DNA of 64,000 nt from Pandoraea nosoerga (GTDB lineage Bacteria; Pseudomonadota; Gammaproteobacteria; Burkholderiales; Burkholderiaceae): contig NZ_CABPSC010000001.1 of NCBI RefSeq assembly GCF_902459585.1, positions 310,001 through 374,000 on the forward strand, given 5' to 3'. The notes beneath the pieces were generated by a model, which was given only the letters and a program-made list of their open reading frames with translations, was not told where the DNA came from and searched no databases. Below, piece after piece: positions 63,333 through 64,000 of this stretch; position 1 is the first letter of the stretch; each line of letters begins with the position of its first letter. A program made the position numbers and the translations under genes.

Positions 63333-63398
63333 TTCCACATAACTCCATATAACTCACGACAACTCCGGACAATTCCGAACAACTCCGGAAATTCCGCC
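63319..63398. repeat. 10-bp tandem array across the comF stop codon
   Basis: Eight 10-bp units in register from 63319: ATAACTCCAC, ATAATTCCAC, ATAACTCCAT, ATAACTCACG, ACAACTCCGG, ACAATTCCGA, ACAACTCCGG and a decayed copy. The comF TAA (63330-63332) is inside the second unit. Confidence 0.9.
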
Positions 63399-63409
63399 CG
63401 CCGATCGCC

Positions 63410-63880
63410 ATGTTCAACGTCGTTCTCGTCTGCCCCGAAATTCCGCCCAACACCGGCAACGTCATCCGCTTGTGCGCCAATACCGGCGCCCGCCTGCATC
63501 TCGTCGAGCCGCTTGGCTTTCCGCTGGACGACGCGCGCATGCGTCGCGCGGGGCTCGACTATCACGAGTACGCGCAAATGAAGGTGCATCGCGACTGGGC
63601 CGCGTTTCTCGCGTCGGAGTCGCCGGACCCCGCACGCATGTTCGCGCTGACGACGCGGGGCTCCCGCCCCTTCGGCGAGCTCGCGTTCGCACCCGGCGAC
63701 TGGTTCGTCTTCGGCTCGGAGACACGCGGCCTTGCGCCCGAGCTGCTCGACACCTTCGCGACAACGCAACGCGTGCGCCTGCCGATGCGCCCCGGCAACC
63801 GCAGCCTGAATCTGTCGAACACCGTGGCGGTGGTCGTCTTCGAGGCGTGGCGGCAGCACGGTTACGCCGGCGGCGCCTGA
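63410..63880 (+). CDS. trmL: tRNA (cytidine/uridine-34-2'-O)-methyltransferase TrmL
   Basis: SPOUT methyltransferase, 156 aa, that methylates the wobble base of tRNA-Leu. MFNVVLVCPEIPPNTGNVIR at the start, CANTGARLHLVEPLGF, FVFGSETRGL and the C-terminal knot RLPMRPGNRSLNLSNTVAVV are diagnostic. The gene ends convergently with the macro-domain gene and overlaps it by 19 bp. Confidence 0.95.
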   Translation: MFNVVLVCPEIPPNTGNVIRLCANTGARLHLVEPLGFPLDDARMRRAGLDYHEYAQMKVHRDWAAFLASESPDPARMFALTTRGSRPFGELAFAPGDWFVFGSETRGLAPELLDTFATTQRVRLPMRPGNRSLNLSNTVAVVVFEAWRQHGYAGGA

Positions 63881-64000
63881 TTGGCGAGCTCGGTCTGGTA
63901 GCGCCGCAGCATGGCGGCGTCGAAGCAAATGAACTGGACCCGCTCGATGCCCGGGAAGTGCGGTAACGCGTCGCGCACCGTGAAGACGGCGAGCGGCACT
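63862..64000 (-). CDS. Macro-domain protein, likely O-acetyl-ADP-ribose deacetylase (5' end outside window)
   Basis: Only the last 45 residues are visible. They read VPLAVFTVRDALPHFPGIER, then VQFICFDAAMLRRYQTELAN to the stop, which matches the C-terminal end of YmdB-type macro-domain proteins (TVRDAL ... V-F-x-CFD ... Y). The stop codon is TAA at 63864-63862 on the minus strand, 19 bp inside trmL. The rest of the gene lies beyond the right edge. Confidence 0.7.
   Translation of the reverse strand, partial: VPLAVFTVRDALPHFPGIERVQFICFDAAMLRRYQTELANQAPPA

Overview
The window comes from a GC-rich betaproteobacterium of the Burkholderiaceae, most like Pandoraea in gene content and order. That placement rests on the kdsD-kdsC-lptCAB-rpoN-hpf-ptsN-hprK-rapZ block, the lolB-ispE-tRNA-Gln-prs-rplY-pth block, rpoH followed by cydPABX, a cytochrome c oxidase/heme A assembly cluster, and a bioC/comF/trmL end. 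No 16S gene is present, so the genus is an inference. No insertion sequence, integrase, prophage or CRISPR array was found.

Layout. 1-2.6 kb: the start of a phosphonate ABC transporter operon (phnC, truncated phnD) behind a Pho-box-like promoter, with a DeoR-family regulator upstream. 2.7-6.1 kb: LysE exporter, apt, KefB-type antiporter. 6.3-15.6 kb: the KDO/LPS-transport, sigma-54 and nitrogen-PTS block. 15.6-17.7 kb: mutY and mutM. 17.8-24.1 kb: TPR protein, lolB, ispE, tRNA-Gln, prs, rplY, pth. 24.4-32.4 kb: ferredoxin, coaD, rsmD, a NodIJ-type exporter, a pair of M16 peptidases, ftsY. 32.5-36.9 kb: ArgO-like exporter, maiA, ybiB, an NTF2-like protein and rpoH, whose promoter carries a perfect CIRCE operator. 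37.4-40.6 kb: cytochrome bd oxidase. 40.8-51.1 kb: cytochrome c oxidase with its heme A and copper assembly factors. 61.4-64.0 kb: bioC, comF, trmL and the end of a macro-domain gene.

The accessory part is 51.7-61.2 kb, set between the oxidase cluster and bioC. It is an eight-gene, translationally coupled minus-strand operon: an SbnA-like and SbnB-like pair (predicted L-2,3-diaminopropionate synthesis), an adenylosuccinate synthetase paralogue, an AurF-like diiron N-oxygenase, an N-acetylornithine-transcarbamylase-like carbamoyltransferase, a threonine-synthase-like PLP enzyme, a D-amino-acid-oxidase-like flavoenzyme and a flavin reductase. A LuxR-type quorum-sensing receptor with no luxI in the window faces it. 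A 20-bp lux-box-like element lies upstream of the first gene, about -44 from a predicted start site. I read it as a quorum-regulated pathway, without NRPS or PKS, to a small N-oxygenated and/or carbamoylated amino-acid antimetabolite; the adenylosuccinate synthetase paralogue could be the self-resistance target. The product is unknown.

A second theme is many degenerate tandem arrays of mostly 10-12-bp units at gene ends and junctions, several running across stop or start codons. They look like repeated short duplications of intergenic DNA.
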